Below are positions 20,038 through 30,426 of a stretch of 64,000 nt of DNA, piece by piece. The notes beneath the pieces were generated by a model. That model saw nothing but the letters and a program-made list of their open reading frames with translations. It did no database searches and was not told the origin of the DNA. Source of the stretch: Nephrocerus scutellatus (taxonomy: Eukaryota; Arthropoda; Insecta; Diptera; Pipunculidae); NCBI GenBank assembly GCA_947095585.1, contig OX352763.1, positions 65,133,016 to 65,197,015 on the forward strand, given 5' to 3'. Position numbers and translations under genes: made by a program. Each line of letters opens with the position of its first letter. Position 1 is the first letter of the stretch.

Positions 20038-22030
20038 TGAATTGTGCGGAGCTGTTCTCGCAACGAAATTGCATCAATACGTAAAGTCAACCCTCCAACT
20101 TTCGTCAAATCACATAAACAGCTATTTTTGGACTGATTCAACTATTGTTTTATCATGGATACGAGGAGATCCAGACCGATGGAAAACATTTGTGTGTAAT
20201 AGAGTCCATAAAATTCTCGACACTACCAACATCGTTCAATGGCATCATGTATCCACTTCAGATAACCCTGCGGATATTTCAAGTCGCGGAATTACTACCG
20301 AACTATTGATTAATAGAAAGATATGGTGACATGGACCTCGTTGGCTCAAAGAGAATGCTGCTAAATGGCCAAAATCATTTCTTCCATCATACGACCACAT
20401 CGAAAAAAACCACAGCGATTCAGAAACGAAGAAAAGTCACATCACGGCATCGCTTACTATCGACGCGCGAGAATGCATTTGTCGACGCTTTTCATCTTAT
20501 ATTCTTTTACGAAAAATTACGGCATGGATCTTACGTTTCATCCATAATTGTCGTGAAAAAAAGGTCGAAAATCGAATGACAACAGGTTATTTAACACTTA
20601 GTGAATGGAAACAGAGTGTTATTCCATTGCATACCATTGTCCAATCTAAAGCATTTTCAACAGAAATCGCCGCTCTTAAAAACAAACAGCCGCTACCAAC
20701 GAAAAGCAAACTGACTGGTCTGAATCCTTTCATCGATCGTGATGGCATAATGAGAGTGGGTGGCCGTCTTCGAAATTCATTATTACCATTTGAGCAAAAG
20801 CATCCAGTCATCATTCCATCATCGCATAACTTTACAAAACTGCTTATCGATCATTGTCACCGAAATTGTTTGCACGGAGGTATCCAACTTACATTGAATC
20901 AAATTCGCATAACTCATTGGATTTTACACGCACGTCGAATCGTCGGCTTGCAATTGAAAACTTGTCATGAATGTTTCAAAGTGAATCCAATCTCACGTTC
21001 ACAATTATTGGGCGATTTGCCTCATGTAAGAGTTCGACCTGCCTTTCCGTTCTCAGCAACTGGTGTTGACTACGCCGGTCCAATCAACTTTCGAATATCA
21101 AAGGGCCGTGGAAACAAATCGTACAAGGGATATATCGCCGTCTTTGTCTGTCTCAGCACTAAAGCAATCCATTTAGAACCAGTGAGTGACCTCACTACGT
21201 CAGCGTTCTTAGCAGCACTACAACGTTTCTTTGCTCGTCGCGGATTTTGTCGAGATATGTACAGCGATTGTGGCACGACATTCATCGGAGCAAACAATCA
21301 ACTAAAGGTAAATGAAAGTATTACTAAGCAACTATTTGAAAAGGAAATCCTGCCAGTGCTTATACCACAAGGGATCCAATGGCACTTCATTGCACCCTTC
21401 TCCCCGCACTTCGGTGGACTTTGGGAGGCCGGAGTCAAATCGGTAAAATACCACTTAAAGCGGATCATTCCAAACTTGACACTAACCTTTGAAGAAATGG
21501 CAACCGTGCTTTGTCGTATCGAATCCTGTCTCAATTCCAGACCCTTGTGTCCATTCAGCGATCGATTCGATGATATTACCGCACTCACCCCAGGACACTT
21601 CATCAGAGGAGACGCTTTATTAGCACCGCCCCCTGAACAACCAATCGAAAATTTATCGCCAGTCAATCGTTGGCATCAATTACAGAAAATTATACACGAA
21701 TTTTGGAACATCTGGCATAAAGAATATTTATCAAGATTACAAATTCGTCCAAAATGGAATCAGGTCAAGGAAAATATAGCTATTGGGGAATTGGTTCTAA
21801 TAAAAGATGAACGATTACCACCTAATCAATGGAGATTAGGTCGCGTCATCGAAGTCCATGAAGGCAAAGACAAATTAGTTCGAGTCGCTTCATTAAAAAC
21901 TGCCAACGGAATCATCAAACGTCCGATTGTCAAATTGTGTCCATTACCTCGTCAAGAAGCAGCTGACGAAAGCGTATTTGAGCAACTCAAATGGATAAAG
22001 GAACGTCAATTGCACACTAATCAAAATTGA
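20006..22030 (+). pseudogene. BEL RNase H C-terminus and integrase
   Basis: From about 20006 the third frame carries VTPKRVLTIPRIELCGAVLA and the RNase H motif FWTDSTIVLSWIRG. A TGA at 20327-20329 then replaces the second Trp of a WWHGPRW-like motif. The same frame continues unbroken to TGA at 22028-22030. The integrase follows: H-x-H/C-x2-C zinc region (IDHCHRNCLHGG ... KTCHEC, about 20850-20970); catalytic core Asp in GVDYAGP (about 21063), Asp in YSDCGTTF (about 21265) and Glu in FGGLWEAGVKSVK (about 21412-21450); and the C-terminal domain with NQWRLGRVIEVHEGKD (about 21825). It would insert the cDNA. Only the upstream breaks disable it. Confidence 0.9.
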
Positions 22031-22284
22031 ATAAACCTTGTTTTCATTTCAGCTATCCAATGTACCCACCTTTATTCATCAATCAACAAACTTACCCCGC
22101 CGAGTAGTGGCGGCGTAATAACCACAGAACTTGAACTGATCATGGAGGAAATGCCGATCAGTTCCCTTTTTTTACATTAATCTTTAATCTTTAATCTAGG
22201 GGATCCGTACGACAAACATCATGAAATAATCACAACACTTATCGAAATTTATCCTGATATACGAGTACATCAGCCCGGGCGGCA

Positions 22285-22669
22285 TGTTCAGACTTGGAAT
22301 GAGTAAAACAATTTTTATATTGTGAATTAAGTATTTTGAAAATTCTGGTTCGGTCACCGATCGAACCTATTTAATTGTTAACAAGAACACATTTTGTCTT
22401 GTCACTTTAACTTTTTTCTGAAGCTGTAACTGTTCACTTCTGCTTTTCTGCTGTAAAATTTATGCATTTGTACATTTCCATATAATTCGCTCAATAAAAT
22501 TTAAAGAAGTTTTAGTTTGTAAAGATAATTGGTGAATTTTGTTATTCGGACTATTTTGGTACATCGGGTGATCTGCGTTGCAGCTTAGGACATTCAAAGA
22601 CAAGATTTGTCTTACACCCCCCCCAGACCGGGCCACACACACATACAAAATCTTGAGTGTTATCAAACA
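22285..22669 (+). repeat. BEL 3' LTR
   Basis: 385 bp, starts TGTTCAGACTTGG directly after GCCCGGGCGGCA and ends TTATCAAACA; pairs with 16158-16544. Confidence 0.95.
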
Positions 22670-22745
22670 CTATTTCTTCTTCTTGTACTTTGTCGATTAA
22701 TTTTTCTACCGCTTCGGACTTTTCCATCTGTTCAGTTTCATTTTT
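22670..22745 (-). pseudogene. Copia copy 1, remainder after the BEL insertion
   Basis: The minus strand continues the Copia linker (NIENLKNETEQ, SEAVEKLIDKVQEEEI) that was cut at 16157. It is then joined to a 105-bp-repeat element exactly as in copy 2 at 24745. Confidence 0.8.
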
Positions 22746-23320
22746 TAAATTCTCTATATTAACTTTACTTGCCCGTGGCACGGATGTTGGACGTCTGTCG
22801 TGGAATCTTGCGATAAATTTTTAACCCACTTCCCAAAGCCCGATTTTATTGAAATTTTGCACACATGTGTATTTCCGGAGACAACACTTTCTATGAAAAT
22901 TTTATATACGTATGTATCTCCGATGAAAAACACTTTTTGTAAAAATGTTGGAGACCCCGGGCCCCAGGGTCATTGGACCCCAACAAATTTTTTAAAAAAC
23001 TTAACCCGATTTTTTGGAAAATTGTATATACATGGGCGTGGGCAACACTTTTTCAAAAATTTTGGTGACCCATAAAATTTTTTTCAAAAAAATTAACCCG
23101 ATTTTCTTAAAATTTTATATACATGTGTATCTCCGATGGACAAACTTTTTTGTAAAGTTTTTGGAGTGAGCTCGTGAGGCCCGAGTGGTGCCCATATACA
23201 TTTTTTAAAAATTAGCTCGATTTTCTTCAAATTTTAAACACATGTGTATCACTAATGGACAAAACTTTTTGTATGTTTTGTAAGTTTGTTGGAGCCCTGA
23301 CCCCGAGTGGACGGACCACT
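22745..23320 (+). repeat. 105-bp-repeat element, copy 3
   Basis: 5' terminus TTTTTAAATTCTCTATATTAAC, then the TTAACCCACTTCCCAAAGCC lead-in and about four repeat units, ending at about 23320 where Copia copy 2 begins. The 3' terminus is absent. Confidence 0.8.
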
Positions 23321-23329
23321 AAAAGAATA

Positions 23330-24745
23330 GATCCGTTGTTGCACATATGTCCTAGATGCTTCCTGATGCCTTTTAGATTATTTAGTTCTTGTGCTGTTGT
23401 GGCTGCAGCTATGTATTCAGATTCAGCTGTTGATAAGGATACACATTTCAGCTTCTTCGAAAACCATGCTACTGCATCTCCGTAAAATATGATACATCCA
23501 CTTACACTTTTTCTGTAATTTTTGTCTCCTGTCCAATATGAGTCTGAGTAGGCATATAACTTTCTGTCTGATGATCGTTTATATATGAGTCCTTCGTTTT
23601 TTGTTTACTTTAAGTATCTTTATACTCTCTTCCCGGCTTTCCAAGTTAGTTCCAATGGTTTATCCAATTATCTACTAAGGTATGATACTGAACATGTCAA
23701 ATCCGGTCTTGATGTCACTGTTAGGCTTTCTATGAGTTCTCTGTATGGAAAGTCATGACCTTTTCTTTCTTCACACTCTATCAATTGTAGACTTGCTTCC
23801 ATAGGTGTTTCTATACCTTTACATTCTGTCATATTGAATTTTTGTAAAATTTTATCAATTAATTTCTCCTGTCTGATTACTAATTCTTCTGTATTTCTTT
23901 TTATTCCAAAAAATGTTTTCATTTGTTCCAAATCTTTTGCTCAAAATTCCCTTTTTAATGAATTTACTGTCTATTCTATTTCTTCAATTGGTATGATGTC
24001 ATCTACATATATTATCATCCAAGAATTTTCTTTGTAATATAAACAGTAATCGTGTTCTGAACGCTTGTATCCAATTTCCTTTGCCAATCTGTCTAATTTT
24101 TCGTTCCAACACTTTGGTGATTCTACCAAGCCATATAATGCTTTTCTCAATTTTAATACTTTATTTCTTTCTTTAATTTCTAATCCTTGTTGAACTTTTA
24201 TGTAAATGTCTGATTTTAATTCGCCATTTAGAAATGTGGTTGGAATATCAAGCTAGTATTTCCTCTTGTATTGCTTTAGATATCATCATTCTTACTGTAG
24301 AAAGTCTAGAAACATTTGCATACATTATATTAAATGGATCATTGTTCTTTACCTGAAATCCCTTAGCAACTAGTCTAGCCTTTGTTGTTCCATCTTCTTT
24401 TATTTTATATATCCATTTAGTATCTACTATACTTGTATTCATAGGTTTTTCTACTTCTTGCCAAGTCTTTAATTCTTTTAGGGCTGTTAACACTTTGTCC
24501 ATTGATTCTCTCCACTCATTATCCATTACAGTTTCTTCATATAGTGTGGGCTCTTCTGTTTGTGTTTACATACAGTATGCATAGTATGTTTCATGTTGTT
24601 CTAGGTATTGTCGTTTTTTAACCTGTCTGCCTGATCTAGAATACTCCCCCTGCCTTAAAACTTTTCTGGTCTCTATTTCTTCTTCTTGTACTTTGCCGAT
24701 TAATTTTTCTACCGCTTCGGACTTTTTCATCTGTTCAGTTTCATT
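23330..24745 (-). pseudogene. Copia RT and RNase H, copy 2
   Basis: Minus-strand Pol pieces in order. The linker is ASEVNIENLKNETEQMKKSE and IETRKVLRQGEYSRSGRQV (24820-24566, ending at a stop). RT follows at 24526-24248 with the Copia phrases DTKWIYKIKEDGTTKARLVA and KGFQVKNNDPFNIMYA. An intermediate stretch has several stops (24240-23935). The RT thumb at 23931-23668 has KTFFGIKRNTEELVIRQEKL, ILQKFNMTECKGIETPME and RPDLTCSVSYLSR. RNase H near 23400-23500 has GDAVAWFSKKLKCVSLST and AESEYIAAATTAQEL. Stops and shifts leave nothing functional. The YVDD box region (about 23990-24015) reads YVDDI in a damaged context. Confidence 0.82.
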
Positions 24746-25870
24746 TTTTAAATTCTCTATATTAACTTCACTTGCCCGTGGCACGGATGTTGGACGTCTG
24801 TCGTGGAATCTTGCGATCAATTTTTAACCCACTTCCCAAAGCCCGATTTTATTGAAATTTTGCACACATGTGTATTTCCGGAGACAACACCCTCGGGCCA
24901 CGGGTCAGGGGGCTCCCCTACAAATATTTTACAAAATTTTACTCGATTTTCTTCAAATTTTATACACATTTGTATCTCTGATATACAACACTTTTTGTAA
25001 AAATTTTGGAGACCCCGGGCCCGGATTCGTGGGGCCCATAACTTTTTTTTTTTAAAAAAATTAACCCGATTTTCTTAAAATTTAATGCGTATGTGAATCT
25101 CTGATAGACAACACTTTTTGTAAAAAATTTGGTGACCCCGTGCCCGGGTTCGTGGGGCCCCATACAATTTTTTAAAAAATTTAACCCGATTTTCTTCAAA
25201 TTTAATACACATGTGAATCTTCGATAGACAAAAATTTTTGTAAAAAATTTGGTTCCGGGTTCATGGGGCCCCATAACTTTTTTTTTTAAAAATTAACCCA
25301 ATTTTCTTCAAATTTAATACACATGTGTAACTCCGATAGACAACACTTTTTGTAAAATATTTGTGACCCCGGGCCCAGGGGCTCAACATTTTTTTATAAA
25401 AAAAATAAACCCGATTTTCTTAAAATTTTATACACGTATGTATCTCCGATGAAAAACACTTTTTGTTAAAATTTTTTAAATACGATGGACAACACTTTTT
25501 GCAAAAATTTTGGTGGCCCATAAAATTTTTTCAAAAAAATTAACCCGATTTTCTTCAAATTTTATATACATGTGTATCTCCGATGGACAAACTTTTTTGT
25601 AAAGTTTTCGGAGTGAGCCCGTGAGGCCTGAGGGGTGCCCATATACATTTTTTAAAAATTAGTTCGATTTTCTTCAAATTTTAAGCACATGTGTATCACT
25701 GATGGACAAAACTTTTTGTAAGTTTGTTGGAGTGATCGGGCCCTGGCCCCGAGTGGTGTCCATGTAAATTTTTTAAAAATTAGCGCGGTTTTCTTCAAAT
25801 TTTAACATATACCCATCTCCTATTAGACAATTTACATGCAAAATTGTATTTTTATGGGTTGTTTTTTACT
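24745..25870 (+). repeat. 105-bp-repeat element, copy 4 (most complete, ~1.1 kb)
   Basis: Both termini are present: TTTTTAAATTCTCTATATTAAC at the left, and a right end GTATTTTTATGGGTTGTTTTTT at about 25840-25865. About nine units of about 105 bp lie between. It lies between two parts of Copia copy 2 (linker on the left, integrase C-terminus on the right), so it inserted into Copia. This copy best defines the family. Confidence 0.8.
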
Positions 25871-26964
25871 TATTATTTTATTTTTGTCTTTTTCAGATAT
25901 TTCTGGTCCTGTTCTTCATACTGTTGTCTGTATTGCTGACTGTTTTCTCCTTCTAAATATTTATATTTTGTTTCATCAAATATAACATCTCTCGACTCAA
26001 CAATTTTATTTTCTTCCGGTGACCACAATCTGTATCCGCCTTTATTATATCCAACAAATATAAAGGGCTTTGCTTTTGGTGCTAGTTTACTTTCTCTTTT
26101 TAAATTTTCTGCTTATGCTTTACAACCAGGTTATTTTGGATAAGTTATTTTGTCCATATCATATTTCAGCTGGAGCTTTGCCATTTAAACATATAGTGAT
26201 CTATTCAATTCATATGTTGAAGCTCTAAATGCTTCTCCCCATAATGTCTTTGGAAGATTGGTATCGATGAACTTAGTTCTTATTTATCTAACAATGTCCT
26301 ATTCATCCTCTTAGCTTTACCATTTTGCTGCGGTGTATAAGCCATGGTGTATTCCAATTTTATGCCTTTATTTTCTGCAAAATGATTTCAAGCTATTACT
26401 AGAAAATTCGCCTCCATTATCTAGTCTTATTCTGGCTGTTTTCACATTAAACGATGCTTTAGCGCTTGTATATAAATTGCATTCTTCTTGAATTGTTTCA
26501 ATCGCTGTAATTACTGTGTAATACTTATTATGGAGTCCAATTAGTAGGTAGCAAATTTTGTCTGTATTATCAATTTTTGAATCCATGCACTCTAGTTCTC
26601 GAATAATTGTTTCGAATTTGTGACAGTAGTCTTCTAGCTTTTCAGTTTCTGCCATCTTGATTGTTAAAAGTTTTCTATGTAGATGCAACTTTGCTAAGAC
26701 CTTTTCCTTTTGGAAGTTGCTTTTAAATTTTGTAATAATTTCTTTTGCTGTTTTACTATCTTTTATGATGTTCAAATGTTTGTCATTGACGCATTGAACA
26801 ATAACTGATTTGGCCTTGGCGTATTTTATTAACAAATTTGACTTTTCTTTTTCTGATATCTCTTGGGCTTCTATTATTTAAAATTATTTAAATTGTTTAA
26901 GTTGTCAGTTTTTAGTTGAGGAAACTCAAAATAGCTATTCGATGACGAAGCCATTTTTATTTTT
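25871..26964 (-). pseudogene. Copia gag and integrase remnant, copy 2
   Basis: The ATG on the minus strand at about 26956 starts MASSSNSYFEFPQLKTDN. The frame breaks, then 26835-26368 reads Copia Gag (KYAKAKSVIVQCVNDKHLNI, TIKMAETEKLEDYCHKFETI). At about 26440 it jumps directly to integrase (ARIRLDNGGEFSSNSLKSF), so the zinc knuckle, protease and N-terminal integrase are deleted. The integrase continues in another frame (EYTMAYTPQQNGKAKRMNRT, about 26340-26280), and the C-terminal YNKGGYRLWSPEENKIVESR is at about 26060-26000. The 105-bp-repeat element follows. Confidence 0.82.
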
Positions 26965-27239
26965 AATCACTGAATTTAATTTTTTTCTTCTAACAATCAC
27001 TGCTGTATTTAAATAAGGAAAACAATGTTATGTTTGTAATACTAATCGTTTATATTTTTATTAAATTTATCAAAAAAGATTTTCCTTTTGTGCGTATATG
27101 TTTCTTTTCGACTCGAACATCACACGACTAACGACTTCAACAGCATTTGAATACAAGGTGTTCTCTTCTTTGACATTTATATATCTAACAATTAACTACA
27201 TGGTGTTCTTTTAACTTTCATTATTTATATTTCTTACAC
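26965..27239 (-). other. Probable Copia leader/LTR remains
   Basis: AT-rich sequence upstream of the Copia ATG. A TGTTAGATATATAAATGTC stretch on the minus strand near 27190 could be an LTR start, but no second LTR is present to confirm it. Confidence 0.3.
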
Positions 27240-27850
27240 CCCATACAAATTTTTTCATTTTTTTTCCGGTTTTCTTCATATATTCGTAGTTCCGATGGAT
27301 AACGCTTTTTTAAAAAGTTTTTGAGTGTTCGGGTTTCGGTTCAGGGCCCCATTTAAATTTTTTTTTAAATATTCCCGATTTTCTTCAAATTTATACATAT
27401 GTGTATCTCTAGTGGACAACACCTTTTGTAAAAATTTTGGAGTGATCGGGTCCCGGGGTTGGGGGCCCCATACAAATTTATTAATAATTTTTCCCGATTT
27501 TTTTCAAATTTCTTCAATCAACAACACTTTTTGTAAAAGTTTGAAAGTGATCGGTCGCCGTGGTGGGAATTGTACCCGATTTTCTTCAAATTTTATACAC
27601 AAGTCTTTAATCCGATGGACCACACTTTTTTAAAAATTTGGAAGTGGCCGATGGGCTCCCATAATTTTTTTAAATTAACTCAATTTTATTAAAACTTTAA
27701 ACACATGTGTATCTCCGATGACAAGACTTTCTGTAAAATATTTGGAGGTGATCGGGTCCCAAGGTGCTCCCAAATAATTATTTTTAAAAATTGAATTTTA
27801 TTCAAACTTTGCACATTGTGTATTCAAGATTAGAGAATTTACACGAAAAA
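27240..27850 (+). repeat. 105-bp-repeat element, copy 5 (3' part)
   Basis: About five units with TTCCCGATTTTCTTCAAATT, ACATATGTGTATCTCTAGTGG and ACACCTTTTGTAAAAATTT. It ends with ATTAGAGAATTTACACG, the subterminal motif of the family's 3' end. The 5' terminus is absent. Confidence 0.75.
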
Positions 27851-27894
27851 ACAAAATTAACAGAATCTTATATGTATACAGCCTGTACATTTTT

Positions 27895-28137
27895 TGGTAA
27901 AAATAACATTTCTAATTTTGAATTAAGAGGTTCACTGTAATTAAGATTAAGTAGCTCATAAAGATGTCTCACCAGTCAGTCCTATACTCAAGTGTTACTT
28001 AAGGATAGATCTATAAAATAAAGAACTTAGAATTTCCATAAGAAGAGAAAGAAGCTTTATGTACTGTTGTGAACAATTGAAAATGTTCCTGATATTTTGA
28101 ATTTAGAGATTCACTGTAAAGAAGATTAACAAGCTTA
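27895..28137. repeat. Two diverged ~180-bp repeats
   Basis: GAATTAAGAGGTTCACTGTAA and GAATTTAGAGATTCACTGTAA each begin a unit related to the 11812-12248 array (GGAGGTTCGCTGTAAAGCGG, AGATGTCTCA). Confidence 0.5.
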
Positions 28138-28139
28138 TA

Positions 28140-28253
28140 ACGGGTGTTTTTTGGGAGGTTTGTTTTTCCGATAGATGTCGTTTTATTTTATGACAGTTGT
28201 TTTGACAGCTCAAAGTGGCATTTCTACTCAGTATTGTTTGGCAAATCATTATG

Positions 28254-28285
<32 letters not shown>

Positions 28286-28446
28286 ACATTTGTGAAAAAT
28301 AGTCGTGGTAGCCATATGCCAGAAATTGTGTTTAAATGTTAAATGCCAAAAAATTATCTACCAAATAAAAAAAAATGTTGGTCATTTCATAATTTTATAT
28401 GTGTTTTATTCAAAAAAAAAATCGGCAACCTCTTAAAAAAACACGT
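28140..28446 (+). repeat. TA-flanked MITE, single copy (307 bp)
   Basis: Starts ACGGGTGTTTTTTGGGAGG, has an A run at about 28253-28283, and ends CTCTTAAAAAAACACGT; TA at 28138-28139 and 28447-28448. The next bases (TATCTAACGGGTGT) are shared with the copy at 15082, so the true element may end at about 28461. Confidence 0.85.
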
Positions 28447-28461
28447 TATATCTAACGGGTG

Positions 28462-28790
28462 TAATGTAATGTATGTATTAATTATTGTCTATAGTCAATT
28501 TATGAATGAAAACAGGAAAACTCCAAAACCATTTAACTACAGGCATTCATTTGATTTTAATATTTTGCGCTCGCGGTCACTGAATAATTTGCTATTAATA
28601 GAAAGGTCGAATACGAAATCAGTCATTCAGTATTTGAATAGTAAAATTACATCCCGTAAAAAGTTTTCAGCTCTAAAGCCTATCAGATAGTTTAAAGAAA
28701 ATCATAGGTGTCAGTTAGTTTTTGAATTTTAATTATATTGTTGTAAATTTTAGGGAGTTATCCAATTAAAAAAACAGAATTGAACTATGA
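28462..28790 (+). other. Unassigned open frame in AT-rich sequence
   Basis: The plus-strand frame up to 28690 includes FNYRHSFDFNILRSRSLNNL and NSKITSRKKFSALKPIR, which looks like the tail of a transposon protein, but I cannot place it in a family. Confidence 0.25.
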
Positions 28791-28887
28791 GGTTATATGA
28801 TTACTTAACTTTATTTTATACAGAGGTTATCAACATCAATGTGCTTCTCGCACGCTTTTTACATTACATTACACTATCAGCCAACCG

Positions 28888-29640
28888 GTCTATGTTTTGG
28901 GCTTAGTACTTGGTGTGCGCCTGATTTTGAACGTGACATCCGTTAGTGCTTGCATAACACGATATGGTCACTCCCAATTAGAATCCAGTTTTGGACATCG
29001 ACCTGGCCTACGTTTTGGGTTGTGAAACCAGACGAAGTCACCTGAAACAAATCTGTTGGAATTAGAGCTCAAATCAGACTTCATCCGACTAGCTGCCTTC
29101 AACATTTCTGAACGAGCCTTGTCATGTATTCCATTCAGTCTTGATTTCAGCTCAGCCGCATAGCAAGAAACCGTCGCTGATACTTCGGGAAGTGGTCCCA
29201 GTGCCAAATCCGGAGGAAGTCTCATATCGCAGCCGAAAAGCATCTTGTATGGAGTTCCTTTAATCGATTCTTGCTGCGCCGCTCCATACGCCATTCCAAA
29301 GAGCGGTAAGAGTTCGTCCCAATTGTCTCGCCGCGTATGAACGAATTTCGCTAGGAAGTCTAAAATCGTTTTATTGATGCGTTCAACAAGCCCATCCGAT
29401 TGTTGATGGAGGGGCGTTGTCCTGGTTTTATGAACTCCCAATATCTTCATAACATTTTGGAAAACGTCAGCCTCAAAGTTTCGACCTTGATCAGAGTGCA
29501 ATTCTCGTGGTACACCAAAACGACTGAAAACCTCCTGCACTAGCGTTCATGAAACTGTATTAGCAGTTTGGTCTGCGATCGGTAGAATCTCAGCTCACTT
29601 GGAAAAATAGTCCATAAAAAACAGAATGTAGCGATTTCCT
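28888..29640 (-). pseudogene. Gypsy (CsRn1/Mag-like) integrase
   Basis: Minus strand. The integrase core holds DQGRNFEADVFQ (second catalytic Asp), HQQSDGLVERINKTILDFLA (catalytic Glu) and LFGMAYGAAQQESIKGTPYK. It then has the C-terminal domain GDFVWFHNPKRRPGRCPKLD. TGA at 28968-28970 replaces a Gly in a WEGPY-like motif; the same frame runs on with YRVMQALTDVTFKIRRTPS to a stop near 28888. Upstream (29640-29545) there are further stops in the first-Asp region. This is the 3' portion of the truncated Gypsy element ending at about 32080. Confidence 0.85.
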
Positions 29641-29859
29641 AGGTTGCTCTGCGGCAACGGACCCAAAATGTAAACAGCAACGCGCTAGAATGTCTCCCCT
29701 GATAAATAAATTTGAAGCTGTGCTTTCGTCTTTGTTTTAGGCCCATTTTTCGCCAAGCAAACATCACACTCAGCGCAGTATTTGGAGATATCATCTCTCG
29801 CTCCAATCCAATAAAAGCGGGTTCGGATCTTTTTAAAAGTTTACGCCGAAGTGTCCACC

Positions 29860-30426
29860 TTAACAAGAATCGTGGAAATGCTTTAAGACATCTTGGACCA
29901 AATTCTGCGGAATTATTGGCAGCCAGCGGTCTCGTTCAGAATTTATTGACGATAACCATCGTTTACACAGAACACCATCAACTGTCTGAAGTGATTCAAA
30001 TTGAGCCCAAAAGGCTTTAATCTTATTTGACGCTATTGCTATCTGCTTCCATTCAGGCCTTTTCGTCAAGCGTACCCAATCGAGAACGTGTTGCAAAATG
30101 TCATCGTTTTGTTGTTCACGACTTAAAAGGCCTGGCGCAAAACCAAAATCCGGACAAAAAGTTATCTGCACAGTGTGGGCTTCGTTAACTGCCCCAACTT
30201 CTTTTTTCACGCAATGCTTACAGCTACTACAATCGCAAGGGCGTCTTGACAAAGCGTCAGCGTTTTCGTGTAGTCGCCCGGCGCTATGCTCCGCAGTAAA
30301 ATCGTACTGCTGTAGTCGCTCGAGCCATCTAGCAAGCTGCCCTTCATGATTTTTAAACGAAAGCAACCATTTCAAACGCTGCATATTCAGTCCTAACCAG
30401 GAAATTACGCCCATACAAGTAAACAT
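29860..30426 (-). pseudogene. Gypsy RNase H C-terminus and integrase zinc region
   Basis: Continues Pol after a frameshift at about 30353-30400. KNHEGQLARWLERLQQYDFT and LHENADALSRRPCDCSSC are the end of RNase H. The linker and start of the integrase N-terminal domain follow, with LVQDVLKHFHDS near the end. Residues downstream (29866-29640) carry the Cys-x2-Cys part in yet another frame. Confidence 0.85.

Larger units (their letters stand above)
16158..22669 (+). mobile_element. BEL/Pao LTR retrotransposon, complete structure (6512 bp)
   Basis: LTRs at 16158-16544 and 22285-22669 start TGTTCAGACTTGG and end TTATCAAACA. A 5-bp duplication CTATT flanks the element, which is the usual size for BEL/Pao. 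A primer-binding site follows the 5' LTR. Domains run in the canonical order Gag, zinc knuckles, protease, RT, RNase H, integrase. The LTRs differ at only a few positions (one CTAAATAA/CTCAATAA change and C-run length), implying a recent insertion. However, the coding region has three stops and two frameshifts. It sits inside a Copia pseudogene. Confidence 0.95.
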
